Part shown: positions 32,735 to 43,928 of the stretch, in pieces
Numbering within the stretch: position 1 is the stretch's first letter
Layout: the number at the start of each line of letters is the position of its first letter
DNA from: Pseudevernia furfuracea
Lineage: Eukaryota > Ascomycota > Lecanoromycetes > Lecanorales > Parmeliaceae
Assembly: GCA_022315425.1 (NCBI GenBank)
Contig: JAIUPT010000029.1
Coordinates: 372,001 to 436,000 of the forward strand
DNA length: 64,000 bases
Reading direction: 5' to 3'
Program-made: the position numbers and the translations under genes
The notes under the pieces: generated by a model
The model's input: only the letters and a program-made list of their open reading frames with translations
Database searches by the model: none
What the model was told of the DNA's origin: nothing

Positions 32735-34308
32735 TCTCATGCGATTTTGGTTTTCAACGTTGATCGTTGCAACACTCTTTTTTACAGATCTTGTTATTGC
32801 TATTTTGTACCCCCTCACTCCTTTGGTTTTCATAGAAACTTTGTAATGTCTTTCTTGCGCATGCTCGTACACTCACTCTGTGATAAGTCTCTCTAGCCAG
32901 GATGTTTCCTACGCCTAATTGAATAATTTAGTGGTATGGTAGTCTTATGCCACAAAAGGGGAAGAAAAAATAACCCGACCATCAATCCTGGAGATACTGA
33001 GCCCTTGCTTTCGAGCCAACAATCAACATTGGCCTCCCCCCCCCTTCCCAAAGATCAGGCTCATGACAGTCAAAAGGCTCGGGGCCTATTACCTACTAAA
33101 GTACTTTAGTACCGTCGAAACTCGAGCGTAAGAGGTGGTTCCTACCTAGGTAGCTAGGTACTCTCTACACGATGCTAGCCTAGCAGTGCACCGCTATTCC
33201 CGCTCGAATGCGCTTGATCCTAGGAGAACATACCATACGGAGTACATAGCAATCAAAAACAAATTTCCCCTCACCTCACATAAGATGACGATTATTCTCG
33301 GAAACTAGATTAATTACAATGGCCCACTTTATTCCGACAGTGCACCTAAACCTGACGTCCATAGATGACAAATCTCGCCCCGATACCCCGCTGAGCCTCC
33401 CCCTTCCCTCTATGCACAACTTCTGCTACAATTCCCTTATCTAACTCTTGATTTAGTACCTTACTGTCGACCACCCTCTCTCAGCGAGCGCTCATCTCAA
33501 ACAGAGGACCGCCACGGTTCCTCCCGGGCGCCGATGGCGATCCTTGGGCCAAACCCATCGCACCAGTCGGGACGCCCCAGGATGGCGAGGCCGGGTTACG
33601 GGTGATGAGGCTGAGGAGGGCGGGTCCTGGAAGACGGAAGATCTCTTTGAGCAGATGGTTTGGGCGGAACTATGTGGAGCAGCATGGGCAGTTAATTTGA
33701 GAAAGAAGGAGGCAATGTCGAGGGTAAGGCGGATGATGCGGAGAGGTGCAAGCAATCTAGGGATTGTTTGTCCAGGAGGGTATGAATGTTGAAGGTGCAG
33801 GAAGACTCCGAGGTGGGCTGTAGATGCCGCGTTGGGAGGCCTTGAAAAGGCAGAGAGTGTCTGTAGAGTTGCAACCAAATACTAAGGAAAGACTCGTTTC
33901 AGCTATTCATGGCGGGAAGCAATGAAGCAGTTCGAGAGATAACGTTTGTACTATTGGGTAAGATGTGTCTAGAAGAGAAGAGAGGATTACTTTGTGCTTC
34001 TAATTAAATCAAGCATTCTGCGGTGTAAGTTTCCTGATGTACCAGCCACCAGACTCATGAAAGCAAGATTCATCCTCTGACCAACCACTTCGCGAATCTC
34101 CTTGTCTGTGCCAGCTTCTTGAACGCTAGGAATAGCATCTCCTCCAAAATCTCACGGGGCTGACCAACGCCAGCCTCATAAGCAGGAGGTAGATCAGCCC
34201 CGTAAGCAATGCCCCCTTTGTCAGATGCAGACGTCATTGCAGCATTCGCAGACCACGGTCATGAATGTTCGTTACCATGTTTGGTGTTGGCAACCGTCTG
34301 TCTGCGGA
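32735..34308. other. Intergenic, no supported gene
   Basis: About 1.57 kb. Contains a perfect CTAAAGTACTTTAG palindrome near 33098 and CCTACCTAGGTAGCTAGGTA-like short repeats near 33143. A minus-strand frame at 33492-33878 has no ATG and no family features. Confidence 0.45.
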
Positions 34309-34309
34309 A

Positions 34310-35112
34310 TCAGGAAAAACACAGAGCAGCAATTGCTAATACCCCAATAGCAGATCCGATGCCGACACCAGCACTTGTGCCAGCGGAGAGGCCAAATTTT
34401 GAGCCATTGTTTCTTGCCGCAGATGAGCCGGTTGTGGACGAGCTGGTTGTGGACGAGCTCGCTGTGGAAGAGCTCGTTGTAGATGAGCTCGTTGCTATAG
34501 CTGATAGATTTGAAGAGGGTATCGATATGAAAATCAATGACACCGAAGGAACGGTAGACGAGGATGTGTTTTTTGGCACGATAGCAGATGTCGATATAGA
34601 CATGAATGGCACCGAAGGAGTGGTAGATGAAGATGCGGTTGTTGGCACAATAGCGGACGTCGAGATGAATTTATCATTGTGGGGAGTAACGCCTTCACAA
34701 ATAAATGCCAAAGAATTGAAGGCGATAAGCGCCAAGCATTCACCATCCAATATACTCTCGACATCACTTCGATTCTTGATACGCTTTGCTAACGGAGGAT
34801 TGGGATCTTCGTCTGTGGGATCAGCTGTGCAGTTGTTGCTGTTATAGTAATCGAGCGTTGCCGTGGTGCCATTAGCGCAGGTTGCGTTCTGCAAGACTCG
34901 GTAGCTGTGGACTGTGTTGCCAGGGACCCGCAGACGTCAGGAAAGAGGGTGAAGTTAAGGGCGATGGGGTCTGGTTCTCCAAAATTGGAGGTTGCGCCTG
35001 ATTTGGAGTTGCACTCTGAGTCGCTCCAGAGGCCGATGCTGCCTTGTTGTGATATGGCGTTGGTCTTGAAACAGAGGGATGAGAGTGTAAGAAATAGAAC
35101 ACGTAGCGCCAT
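34310..35112 (-). pseudogene. Cell-surface-type protein with signal peptide, Ser/Thr stalk and TM helix; frameshifted
   Basis: ATG at 35112 starts a signal peptide (MALRVLFLTLSSLCF) and a Cys-containing ectodomain (SDSEC..., FPDVCGSLA). At about 34916 the protein-like frame jumps to the next one, where TVHSYRVLQNATCANGTTAT continues naturally through NNCTAD, a long Ser/Thr-rich stalk and a C-terminal helix (GVGIGSAIGVLAIAAL). One missing base near GGCAACACAG explains the jump, and no intron fits. A second possible indel in a T-run (about 34314) may remove the cytoplasmic tail. Either a recent pseudogene or an assembly error. Such Ser/Thr-stalk proteins are typical fungal wall-associated or sensor-like proteins. 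Confidence 0.6.
34436..34497. repeat. 18-bp tandem repeats within the Ser/Thr stalk
   Basis: GTGGACGAGCTsGyTGTG-type units repeat about three to four times on the plus strand. On the minus strand they encode TTSSST repeats of the stalk. Confidence 0.6.
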
Positions 35113-35509
35113 GTTGTGTGAATGGAAGGTTGGGTGTTAGCCGCGAAGGACAAAGACGAACAGGTCGTTATGCAGCTTTGGGTGCTTATATAAGAGAACG
35201 ATGCAATTGAGGCTATGCAGCGTACGCTCTATATGTGTCCTGGTGCCATGCATGCTAGTGGCGGTGTGCTCCGTACAATCAAAACGGAGTGGATATGCAA
35301 CAATAGACGAGGGCTTGGCTCAAGGTCCGGGAGGATCAAGCCCACGAAGGTATTGGAATGCGATTTGCCAGAAAGGGACTCAGGCTGCGAGCGTTGCATT
35401 GCGCTAAAGGAATTATCGAAACTGACTCTGGCCTCGGCACAGAATTTGTAGCAGTATTGGGTAAAAGAGGTCTTTCAAAAGAACTGAAGTGTCTTGACCG
35501 GGTTCTTGT

Positions 35510-35875
35510 CTATAGCGATAGGTGACACAAAGCGCTTATACCATACGGTATACACTTGTTAAAGCAAAGAAAAGCAAAGAGCAACAGTCTCCTGCTTATC
35601 AGTATCTCACTTGTTCTTGCCGCAGTCTTTCTACAAGCGATGAGATCTTCAACACCACCCTTCACCTCCTTGACATGGCCTCTCATCTCCTTGAAGTCGC
35701 CTCTTATCTCCTTGAGGTGGCCTCCCATGTCCTCGAGGTCACCAGTCATACCCTTCATCTTACCTCCCAGATTGGCTTTCATCTCCTGGATCTGAACTCT
35801 GATGAGATAGATAAAGAATCCCGAACGCCGCCAAAGTTGCCGGGTACACAAAATTTAGAACTGACAAGCTCACAA
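35510..35875 (-). pseudogene. Possible small TM plus coiled-coil gene, disrupted
   Basis: On the minus strand an ATG near 35866 opens a hydrophobic N-terminal stretch (LSVLNFVYPATLAAFGILYL). That frame stops, but the next frame continues with VQIQEMKANLGGKMKGMTGD and four near-identical heptads of the type (R/K)G..KE(M/V/I), an amphipathic coiled coil. One extra base near 35800 would explain the change. The heptads correspond to 21-bp tandem repeats in the DNA (35662-35755). Low confidence that a gene is still expressed. Confidence 0.35.
35662..35755. repeat. 21-bp tandem repeats (~4.5 units)
   Basis: Units such as CTCATCTCCTTGAAGTCGCC, CTTATCTCCTTGAGGTGGCC and CCCATGTCCTCGAGGTCACC recur every 21 bases. 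Confidence 0.75.
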
Positions 35876-36183
35876 GCATATCAGCAGTGCTACTTTTAAT
35901 GCGGTGAGGGTCTATGGCCAGGACGGATGGGAGCCGCCATTGTGACCTGATTAGTAGGTCTGCGAGGAAGATTCTGTAAGGTAACTAAGGTAGGTGTCGA
36001 TCAATTGGCTGAACCAACGAGTAGGGCTAGGGCTAGAAGAGGGACTTATAAGAGTATTGCGCTAACGAATAGAAAGCCGAAGTTGACCCTGGCCCCAGGA
36101 TTCAATCTCTGCTTTTGTGCTCCACCTAGCAGCTACCATTTCTCCACGCGTCATTACCTCAATCTAATCCCCAGCCATTCACC

Positions 36184-36402
36184 ATGTTCAAGCCAAACCA
36201 AACATACGATCAACTAGCCGCAGCAGAGTCAGAGTTGGACGAGTGGCATGAGGAACCCATAGAGAGCGTGGAGAGCAGGAGTCGCCAGGTCAATCTACAC
36301 CGGAGACCAGGCTTCTACAAGAAGGGATTGCTCGGATCGATTGCCGTGAATGCTGTACTTCTGATGGTATGCGGATGGATATATCTGAAGCTTAGAATGT
36401 AA
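36184..36402 (+). CDS. Short single-pass membrane protein, possibly a truncated UstYa-like N-terminus
   Basis: ATG 36184 in good context (ACCATGTTC). 72 codons: an acidic N-terminus (ESELDEWHEEPIESVES), a basic stretch, then one transmembrane helix at about 47-68 (LLGSIAVNAVLLMVCGWIYL). A GTAAGT at 36399 could be a donor. The best acceptor (about 36500) leads to an early stop in two of three frames. The N-terminal layout (acidic, basic, TM) resembles DUF3328/UstYa proteins, whose catalytic HxxHC region I cannot find downstream. It may be a relic or a genuine small protein. Confidence 0.4.
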   Translation: MFKPNQTYDQLAAAESELDEWHEEPIESVESRSRQVNLHRRPGFYKKGLLGSIAVNAVLLMVCGWIYLKLRM

Positions 36403-37303
36403 GTGGCACCTCCCACACGCGGCCGGCCGGCAGGAAGCAACTCGTCCTGCCACCACTGCCATGCTATGCAAGCTTAGAGTAGTCTCCTGATTTTGATGTA
36501 GTGCACGCACCACTTGCGCTCCCTCCAGCGATTCAGCAACTTGAACAGCATGTGCAATAGCACTAAGGGATCCGGGAGTTGGCCCACGTTGAACAAGCAA
36601 GAGGAGGCTAAGAAGGCCGTCGGAGCAGAGTACCAGCGCCATCCTGTCCATACACGTCGAGCCTCACGAAAAATTTGTGATACTCCGCAAGCCATTAAGC
36701 AAAGCAGATTGCGGCCACATCCGACTTTGTTTGGGGGTAATGCGGTACGCAGTAGCGCCGAGAGTGAACGCTCTGAGTTTCATGACCAGTCGATTCTTGA
36801 TAGGCAGATTATTTCTCATGCGGACATGAAAGACCAGGGTTGTCGAGCGTTTTGGTGATGGACTGCTGGGAAACTATTGGTGCCCTACAGCGGGCAGAAT
36901 AAAAATGCCAAGATATTACGGACGGGTGACCAAGTCTCATGACTATAGAGCCTTTCCCTGACAGGAGTTGCATCGGAAGAGAGTCTCAAAACCGCCTGAC
37001 CATGCTGCCCTTCTTTTGCCCGAGAAAGTCTACTGGATTGCACAGGAAGGTGAAACGCCTCAGGCCCCCTCACAGATGTCATGCCCCTCTTTCTTACTTT
37101 TCGAGAGAGCCAATCAAATTCGGAGCGAATGCCATCACGCCTTGATTCAATAACACAGTGGAAACGTGGGGTCAGACTTCATTCGTGTTGAACTCTAGTG
37201 TCTACTTGACAGTGAATTGGAAAGCTTCGCTACCTAGAGTCTCTAAGCATCTCGTGCTATCTCGCTTCTCTTCCTTCTTTATACCCCGACACCACCGATA
37301 ACT
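36403..37303. other. Intergenic, no supported gene
   Basis: About 900 bases with only short frames. One plus-strand frame (36514-36858) could be degraded coding sequence continuing the preceding membrane protein, but no motif supports it. Confidence 0.4.
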
Positions 37304-38550
37304 ATGTTTTCGAATGCACCTACCCATCCTGCTTGGGCAAAAGGCAGCAAGCGTGCTCGCTCCAACAAACCCAGACTCCCTGCCGAACTCGAAAGCATGA
37401 TTCTGGATACTTTTAGACACTTTCACAAACCCGAAGATCTCACATGGCTTTGGGTAGGAGGGCGACACGTTTCGAAACACTTCAGATGCGAGATTGAGAG
37501 GATCTTCAGGACGGCCTTCTTACCAGAAACCATTCTGCGCTGTGACTTGGGTAAGGTTCTTCGCTGCGGCCCTCAAGTATCCGTCTAGCAGGATAGGGAG
37601 ACAGCGCTGAAATATTTGCAGGTGTCCATATCATGTGCTGGGACGTCTTCACGTCAGACTGGTATGAGGGCCACGCCGGATGTGATACTGGCATGTCGAC
37701 CGTGAGAGGGTACGATCATAGAACGCCGGGTTTCATTCTCGATCGCTTCTCCGACGATCAGACTAGAGCCTTCTTCAAGTGTGGAAAGTACAATGCTCCA
37801 AAAGAGTTGGTGTTCAGACGTCTGCACGAAAAGCAGCTAGTCGGGGCTCCTGCGCTCTCGATCCAGGTTCGCGAAGTTGTTAACGACACTGGGCTTCCCA
37901 ACCTGGAGATAGATGATGGGAAGGAAGAGATATCATTCGACTGGAAAGGCATGCTCGACCAACTCTTGGGGGAAGAGCACGTCTTCAACACCATTCTATC
38001 TCAACGTTTGGGCTGGCACCTGGACCCTGGAGAGGACACACCCAAGCTACTAGAGACTCATCGGAAACTCGCGCGACGAAGCCGACTCCAGCGCGAATGT
38101 CGCGCCAAGTATCGGAGCAACATCTTGGATCATTACACGCACGACGAGACACTAGCTTTAAAAAAACTCCAGAGGCTTCGCCTCGTCGCATCAGGTCACA
38201 AGGATATGAATGGTGACGATGATGATAAAAATGACCTCGGCGTGTATACTAAACAAAAGATCCTCGACGAGCTTCCCAACGACGCCATCATCTACAGCGG
38301 CAACCTAAATCCAGGGCCAAAGCCAGGATCAATCCCGCGCGGAATCCTCGACGATGGAGATTACTGCTGGTCCGGAAACTATTGGAAGGCTCTACCGCCA
38401 CCGTCAGCAGCAGACATTTTCTCTCCGCGTGCTCTACCGGACCTTTCAATTGGGCGATCGCGCATGAAGCCACCGCAGAAGTCAAAGCGGAAGAGGGAAG
38501 AAGATCCCAAAATGTTACCCACAAAGCGCGTTAGATTCGCCAATGATTGA
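37304..38550 (+). CDS. F-box-like domain protein, 391 aa
   Basis: Two exons, 37304-37550 and 37622-38550, with a 71-base GTAAGG...TTGCAG intron (phase 1). The N-terminus has a basic tip (KGSKRARSNKPR) and an F-box-like segment (RLPAELESMILDTF...LWVGGRHVSKHFRCEIERIF) at about residues 24-70. No other known domain is visible. A DDDDKND-rich loop lies near residue 275. The C-terminus is strongly basic (KSKRKREEDPK, TKRVRF), probably a nuclear localisation signal. F-box-like proteins with this RxVSxxFR element are abundant in Pezizomycotina. Substrate-adaptor function in an SCF ligase is a guess. Confidence 0.7.
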
Positions 38551-39696
38551 GCAAAGGAGGACAGATGGCTGCTTTCGGGTTACGATCCCCTGACATTCCC
38601 TCCGATCGTTCGTCTCCTGGAGCCCTCGCTTCGACTCATAGGCTTGGATTCCCAAGGTCCTTGATTTTTTTGTTGCAATCCACAGCTGTTCCCCACACTA
38701 CTCTCGGAGTAGTACATTTGGCTCCGGTCCCGACTCCGAACCCCTCCGGTCGCCACCTTCTTGCAGTCTCAGTGTCACCAAAAGGCCTTCTTCACCTCTA
38801 AGCTGCTCTTCCACATCCAAGCCATTTTTTCTACTCGTTGACCACGGAGATATGACATACTCCGCCCAAGTCCATCACACCGGTTTTCAAGCCCCGAGAC
38901 CCAGAGTGCAGAAATCCCTTCACATATGCCACATTAATACTAAGCCTTGGCGGTGCTTGTCCTGCGGAAGAAGGGGAAAAAAAAGGCGCCATGATATCTT
39001 TGCCTGCGTGCGTGCGTGCACTCTTCATCTTCGTATGAGGGTGTCTTAGTATAGTTGACTGCATTCCTCAAACACCAAAAACACGTGGAACCACCATTAA
39101 TTATCCTCTGAGTGGATTGCATTCCTCGAGAGAGAAAAAAAACACGTGGCAAGCATGAGATTGCATGGCATACATAGGTAATGCAATGTAGATATAGGCA
39201 CACCTCACGGAGAAAAATGTATTTCATCTCAATTCCAATTCCAATTCACAGTTCAATTCACAGTTCAATTCAACCCACACACACACACACACACATATTA
39301 CATACACGGCATAGATGTACCCTTACATTCCGCTGAGCAGCGACCGCCCACCCCCGGGGGCGCGCGCTGGCGTCGGCCAACAGGGTAGGGTTGGGGGAAT
39401 AGCTGGCTAGATGAATGGATGGATGGATGGATGAATGGATGGATGAATGAATTGATGGATAAATTGCAAGCAAGCAAGCAAGCAAGCACGAAGGAAACAC
39501 GAGTGCAAAAAAAAACCAACCGCAACATGTACTCGAGAAACGAAAAAAACCGACCCTCGGGTCCGCCTCCCCCTCCCTCCCTCACTGCCTATATCCATCC
39601 ATCCATCCATCTATATCTTCCCTCCCCAAATCCTCCAACGCTTTGCTTTGCTTTGCTTTCCCTTCATTCCGGGCCCGCCTGCTCCCTCCCACGTGA
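38551..39696. other. Intergenic with microsatellites and paired CACGTG sites
   Basis: About 1.15 kb. It contains two copies of a ~30-bp unit (GCATTCCTC...AACACGTGG at 39061-39090 and 39118-39147), short CAATTC repeats (39228-39270) and the microsatellite cluster annotated separately. No gene is supported. Confidence 0.55.
39275..39662. repeat. Cluster of short microsatellites
   Basis: (CA)n at 39275-39294, (ATGG)n and ATGA variants at 39411-39450, (GCAA)n at 39468-39488, (ATCC)n at 39593-39612 and (GCTTT)n at 39641-39660, all within 390 bases downstream of the GPI-type gene. Confidence 0.85.
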
Positions 39697-40164
39697 CTAA
39701 CACAGCGCCGCCAACGCGACGGCACCGATAGCCACGACGCCGCCGCCGAACAGAGTACCCGTGTTCCTGCCCGCAGCGCCCTTGTACGGCACAGCCGGGG
39801 AGATGGGAGCGCCGGTACCGGTCGCTTTGCCGGCGCCGGTTCCGACGGGGGCGGGCGCACCGGTTCCCGCGGCCGTGGAGGTTGGGAAGGGGGCGATTTC
39901 GCTGGTGTAGACGAGGGAGGAGCCGGCGGAGGGGGCGGCGGCGGAGACGGGGACGAGGATGGTGGTTGAAGGGGAGGGAGCGGAGGAGAGGGCGACGGGG
40001 GAGTTGGGGATGGGGATGGCGGAGGTGAAGATTTGGGTGCTGGAGGCGGAGATGTGGGTGATTGTGGTGGTGGAGGTGGAGGTGCAGGTTGTGGTTACGT
40101 ATTTGGTGGCTGCGCGGGCGGAGGCGGCGAGGAAGAGGAGGGTGAGGAGGATTGGTTGGCGCAT
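39697..40164 (-). CDS. Putative GPI-anchored Ser/Thr-rich surface protein, 155 aa
   Basis: Single exon, ATG at 40164. Signal peptide MRQPILLTLLFLAASARA (cleavage after about residue 18). The mature part is almost entirely Ser, Thr, Ala, Pro and Gly (TTTCTSTSTTTITHISASST; GTGAPAPVGTGAGKATGTGA), expected to be O-glycosylated. The C-terminus has a small-residue omega-site region (GAAGRNTG) followed by a hydrophobic tail ending at the stop (GGGVVAIGAVALAALC). This is the standard layout of fungal GPI cell-wall proteins. Only one or two cysteines; no enzymatic domain. Confidence 0.8.
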   Translation of the reverse strand: MRQPILLTLLFLAASARAATKYVTTTCTSTSTTTITHISASSTQIFTSAIPIPNSPVALSSAPSPSTTILVPVSAAAPSAGSSLVYTSEIAPFPTSTAAGTGAPAPVGTGAGKATGTGAPISPAVPYKGAAGRNTGTLFGGGVVAIGAVALAALC

Positions 40165-41748
40165 TGTGGGTGGGTTGGGTGGTTCTGTGCGCGCGAAAGC
40201 TTTGGTGGTGCGCAGTGCGTTTTGTGGTTGGAGGTTGGAGGTTTTTGTGCGCGCACGCTGGGAATGTGGGTTTGCGCAGTCGGGGCGGTTGTGCGATGCG
40301 ATGGTGTGGGTTTGATGAGGATGAGATTATTGCGCGAGGGAGGTCTTTGCTTGATGCTTTATGACTGAGATGCTTTGTCTTGGCTGTGGTGTTTTTCTTA
40401 TTCGACGGATAATGCTGCGCGCGTGATGTATTGTCCTGCTTCCCTTTTTCTGCGACAAAGGCTGTATAGTGATGGTAGTGGTAGTGGTGAATGAGATCAA
40501 CTCGAATGAAATTTGCTTTGTCTGTTTGAAATGAGTGTAGAGTGCGAGGATAGCCTGATATCGCACAAAGAGTACTATAGAGAGAGTGACTTGAAAGAGT
40601 GAAGGACAGTAAGAGGGTGTCTTTTTTCGCAGAGGTGGGTTGGGTAAGGGAAGGGGCAGTACATGCGGTCGTGTAACATATATGAGACGCACCACAGCAA
40701 TAATTGCCGCATGTATATCGCCTCGACTACCTTAGCGGGCTAATCCCACCACAGCGCAAAATGTTGGCGTGTAGCCAGTCAGAGAGCCTTGATATGGTTT
40801 GGTAATCTTGCGCGAGCATGTCCGCTCGCAATACTCCGTAGCATTGTCAGTTTGTTAGCATCGTGTAGCGATAGGGGGGACTAACAGTTCCTGGGGGCAA
40901 GGATATAAATGATAATCGATGATTGGGGGAAAATTGAAAATGTAATTTCCCATGTACGAGTATGCATGTATGCATGTAATGATGTAGAGGAGGTGAAGTT
41001 GCTGTGGCAAAGCTAAGCAAAGCGAACTAGTTGGAAATGAAATTACCGTATGAAATTATGAAATTATGAAACTCGCCACTTCTACCGAGTAAAGTAAAGT
41101 AAGTTCTAACAAGAAACGGGCGCTTCCCCTGTTCCTGCATTCGCTTCCTTTCTTAGTATCTTCTAGCGTCGCCAAGGTTCAATTTCATTGGTTGTCATGA
41201 AAAGCTAAAGTCTTTAAGGTGATAATGGACCCGGGGTGAAATTGACTTCTCATCTCCCATAAAATTACCATCCTGTCCTGCTGATCTGGGGAAGCGAACC
41301 CTTACCAATACCGTAAACCTATCGTATCGTCCATATGCCAGAAAAGATGACGTGAATTATCGCCATCATGGCAGCGAGGTCACGCCAAGTTCGAAATCAA
41401 CTGGCGGTAGATGGCCGTGAAGCGGTGCGTTGATGCCACCGTATCATTCAAGGCAGTGCAGGAGCACAGTGAAACGGGGCCTCGAAACACATTGCGCAGT
41501 CAGGAGTGTGTCGGCGCTTCCTTCCATCAAATGACACACGAGGCATGCATTCTTCCAGCATGGCGGCAAGGCTTTCTTGCTCAATGTCATTCTTCATTGT
41601 TCGCCTATCAAAACTCGTGGCATGCATTCCATATGTGTATTGCGAAACCTGAATCTCCTTGCCCAAGGACCAAGCAAATCCGTCTATTGCAAAGCGTTTT
41701 TGATGATCCAAACTTCCACCACCCATTCTAAACATGGCTCCATCCGCC
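40165..41748. other. Intergenic, no supported gene
   Basis: About 1.58 kb upstream of the GPI-type gene and downstream of SSZ1. An ATG frame at 41411-41731 (106 codons) lies in the likely SSZ1 3' region and has no protein features. Nothing else was recognised. Confidence 0.5.
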
Positions 41749-43666
41749 TCAAGCACTTCCATTTTCCACCACTCTCGCCTTCCCCACACTGCCCCTTACA
41801 CCCCCTTTTCCGCCAGCCTCTCTCGCCTCAATCTGCACCCCCAAGTCTGCTGCCACTTTGATCGTAACCTCGACTTTTCCACCCTTCTTCACCTCCTTGA
41901 CTGCAGCTTCAGCAAGCACACTACCAACTTTCCACACTCTTTCTCGAACCTCCTCCTCCTCATCTTCATCCTCGTCGCTATCAAGGTCCGAGTCATCGGA
42001 CGCAGGCTTGCCATTTGCCTTCGCCTTCTCCCTTTTCCACACCTTGATATCTCTCTGCCCCTCGCAAACCTTGACAATCACATCACCGCCCTCTCTAGGA
42101 ACTGCAAAAACACCCGTCCTCCGGCAGGGAACTGCCGTTTCCTTTTCTACCAACGCAGTAAACAAACCCTTCTTCACATCTTCACTAACCACCATGACGC
42201 CAATCGCATTACGTAGGTGAGGGGTCACGGTCACCATGGGGTGAGTGGATTGTTCAATGTCGTCCTTTTCGAATTCTTGCACCAGAGATGCTTGAATGGC
42301 AGCGCCTCGAGCTGACAAGGATGAAGGGTCAATAGCTGTAGGAAGGGTGGAGGGAGATAGAATGCGAGTGGTAGGTGGGAAAAGTCGTTGGAGATTTTGA
42401 GAGATCTTGGGTGTATGAGATGTTCCTCCTGAGAGGATAACCTGAGAGGGATGTCAGTTTGGAAGTTCAAAACAGACTTCAACAATGCACGCCAAAGTCA
42501 TCAGGGTGACCTCTGGTACGTAATGGTGAAGAAAAGGGAGCGGGCTAACCTACCTCATCAACGTCCAGAATATCGAGGTCTGCTTTCCGCACGGCTTCCT
42601 CAATCAGGCGAGTAAAAGCCCCAAAGACCTTGCCCGCCAAAAGCTCGTAGCGTGTTCTGTTGATGGTAGAGCTGAAGTCGATCCCATCCGCAAGCGATTC
42701 CACACTACAGCTGGCGTTACCACCCAAACTCAACGCCTTCTTCGTTGCTTCAGCTTCGAGCTTTAGCTTAGCCAGACTCCTTTCGTTTTGCCGGGGATCC
42801 GTCTTGTTCTTCTTTATGAACTCCTTGGCGAAGTGGTCAATCAGAACTTGATCAAGCTGTACACCAGCTGTTTCGTAGTCATGAGACGTCGAAAGTATGC
42901 TGTAAATTCCGCCTCTCGAGGCAACGAGCGCAATGTCCGATCTTGTCCCACCCAAATCAGCCACTACAACAATTTTGTCCTCTAATTTTGCTTCCGGCCG
43001 TGCATCATATGCTAGTGCAGCTGCCGTTGGCTCTGAGATCATCTGCAATACATCAACTCCAGCTGCTTTCGCCGCCTGACTCAAAGCTTCTCGTTGCTCC
43101 TCCGTGACATTTGTGGGAACCGTGATCACTGCGGCGTTGACTTTCTTGCCGAGGAAGTCAGAAGCAGAGGATGCTAAGCGACGAATATGGCGAGTTGTGA
43201 TCTCGGAAACCGTAACTATGTTCTGGGCTTCCGACTCTTTGTCTTGTATCGAAAATGCTACTGTAGATTCGTGCTTTTGGGGGTGGGCGGAAGCGTGGCA
43301 CGGTGTGGGATCTATCGAACCGAAGTCTTTCCCGAGAAAGTCTCTAAAGTATGCCACGGAATTCTTGCCGTTTCTGACTAATTGCGACTTGGCTTGTGTG
43401 CCATGGTATTCTTCTCCCTCAATGTACGACAGCACTGAAGGTATTTGGCGGTCACCTTCTTCGTTCGCTATGACTTCTGCTTTGCCTTCCTATGCGGACA
43501 AAATGGTCAGCACGACTTTCGATCATTTTTTCCGCCATTAACGCAAAACAGATAAACAGGATCAGGGTCATACTCCAGATGTATAGGCAATAGAGCTGTT
43601 CGAATTGCCGAAAGATATCCCAATTGCGGTTATTTCAGGCGAAGAAACTTCGCCTTGAGAGCTCAT
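41749..43666 (-). CDS. SSZ1: Atypical Hsp70 of the ribosome-associated complex, SSZ1-like, 573 aa
   Basis: Three exons on the minus strand: 43666-43574, 43489-42554 and 42441-41749. Introns are 84 and 112 bases, both phase 0. Start MSSQ...ITAIGISFGNSNSSIAY closely parallels yeast Ssz1 (GITFGNTSSSIAY), followed by VIANEEGDRQIPSVLSYIEG and EYHGTQA. The Hsp70 ATPase fold follows: AAVITVPTNVTEEQREAL, ISEPTAAALAYD, VVVADLGGTRSDIA and VILSGGTSHTPK (the last at the exon 3 start). The C-terminal part is short compared with canonical Hsp70 and includes an acidic loop (DSDLDSDEDEDEEEE, ~490). Ssz1 pairs with Zuo1 to stimulate ribosome-bound Ssb. Divergent from RRP40 with 262 bases between start codons. 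Confidence 0.92.
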
Positions 43667-43928
43667 TATGTAGTATAACTAGTATTAAAGGACTTATACT
43701 GAGATGGTCTCATCTCATGTAGCTCTCAGAATCAGAAAAAGCCTAATAAGGCTCAAGAGCTGAACTTTTTCGAGTCCATTTCGAACTTTTTGCTAGCGCC
43801 GGTTAGATCCGACTATCTATTCTAAACGGGCCTTGGCACCCTCGGCATCATTCACTCCCAGCAGTTCTCCACTTTCACGTACACTCCAAGCAAGATGCTA
43901 CTCTGCTGAAAGGTAGATCCCACGGCCA

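Noticed and set aside
33492..33878. 128-codon minus-strand frame
   Set aside because: No ATG start, overlapping frame on the other strand, composition not protein-like.
41411..41731. 106-codon frame with ATG downstream of SSZ1
   Set aside because: Antisense to the likely SSZ1 3' region; no features.
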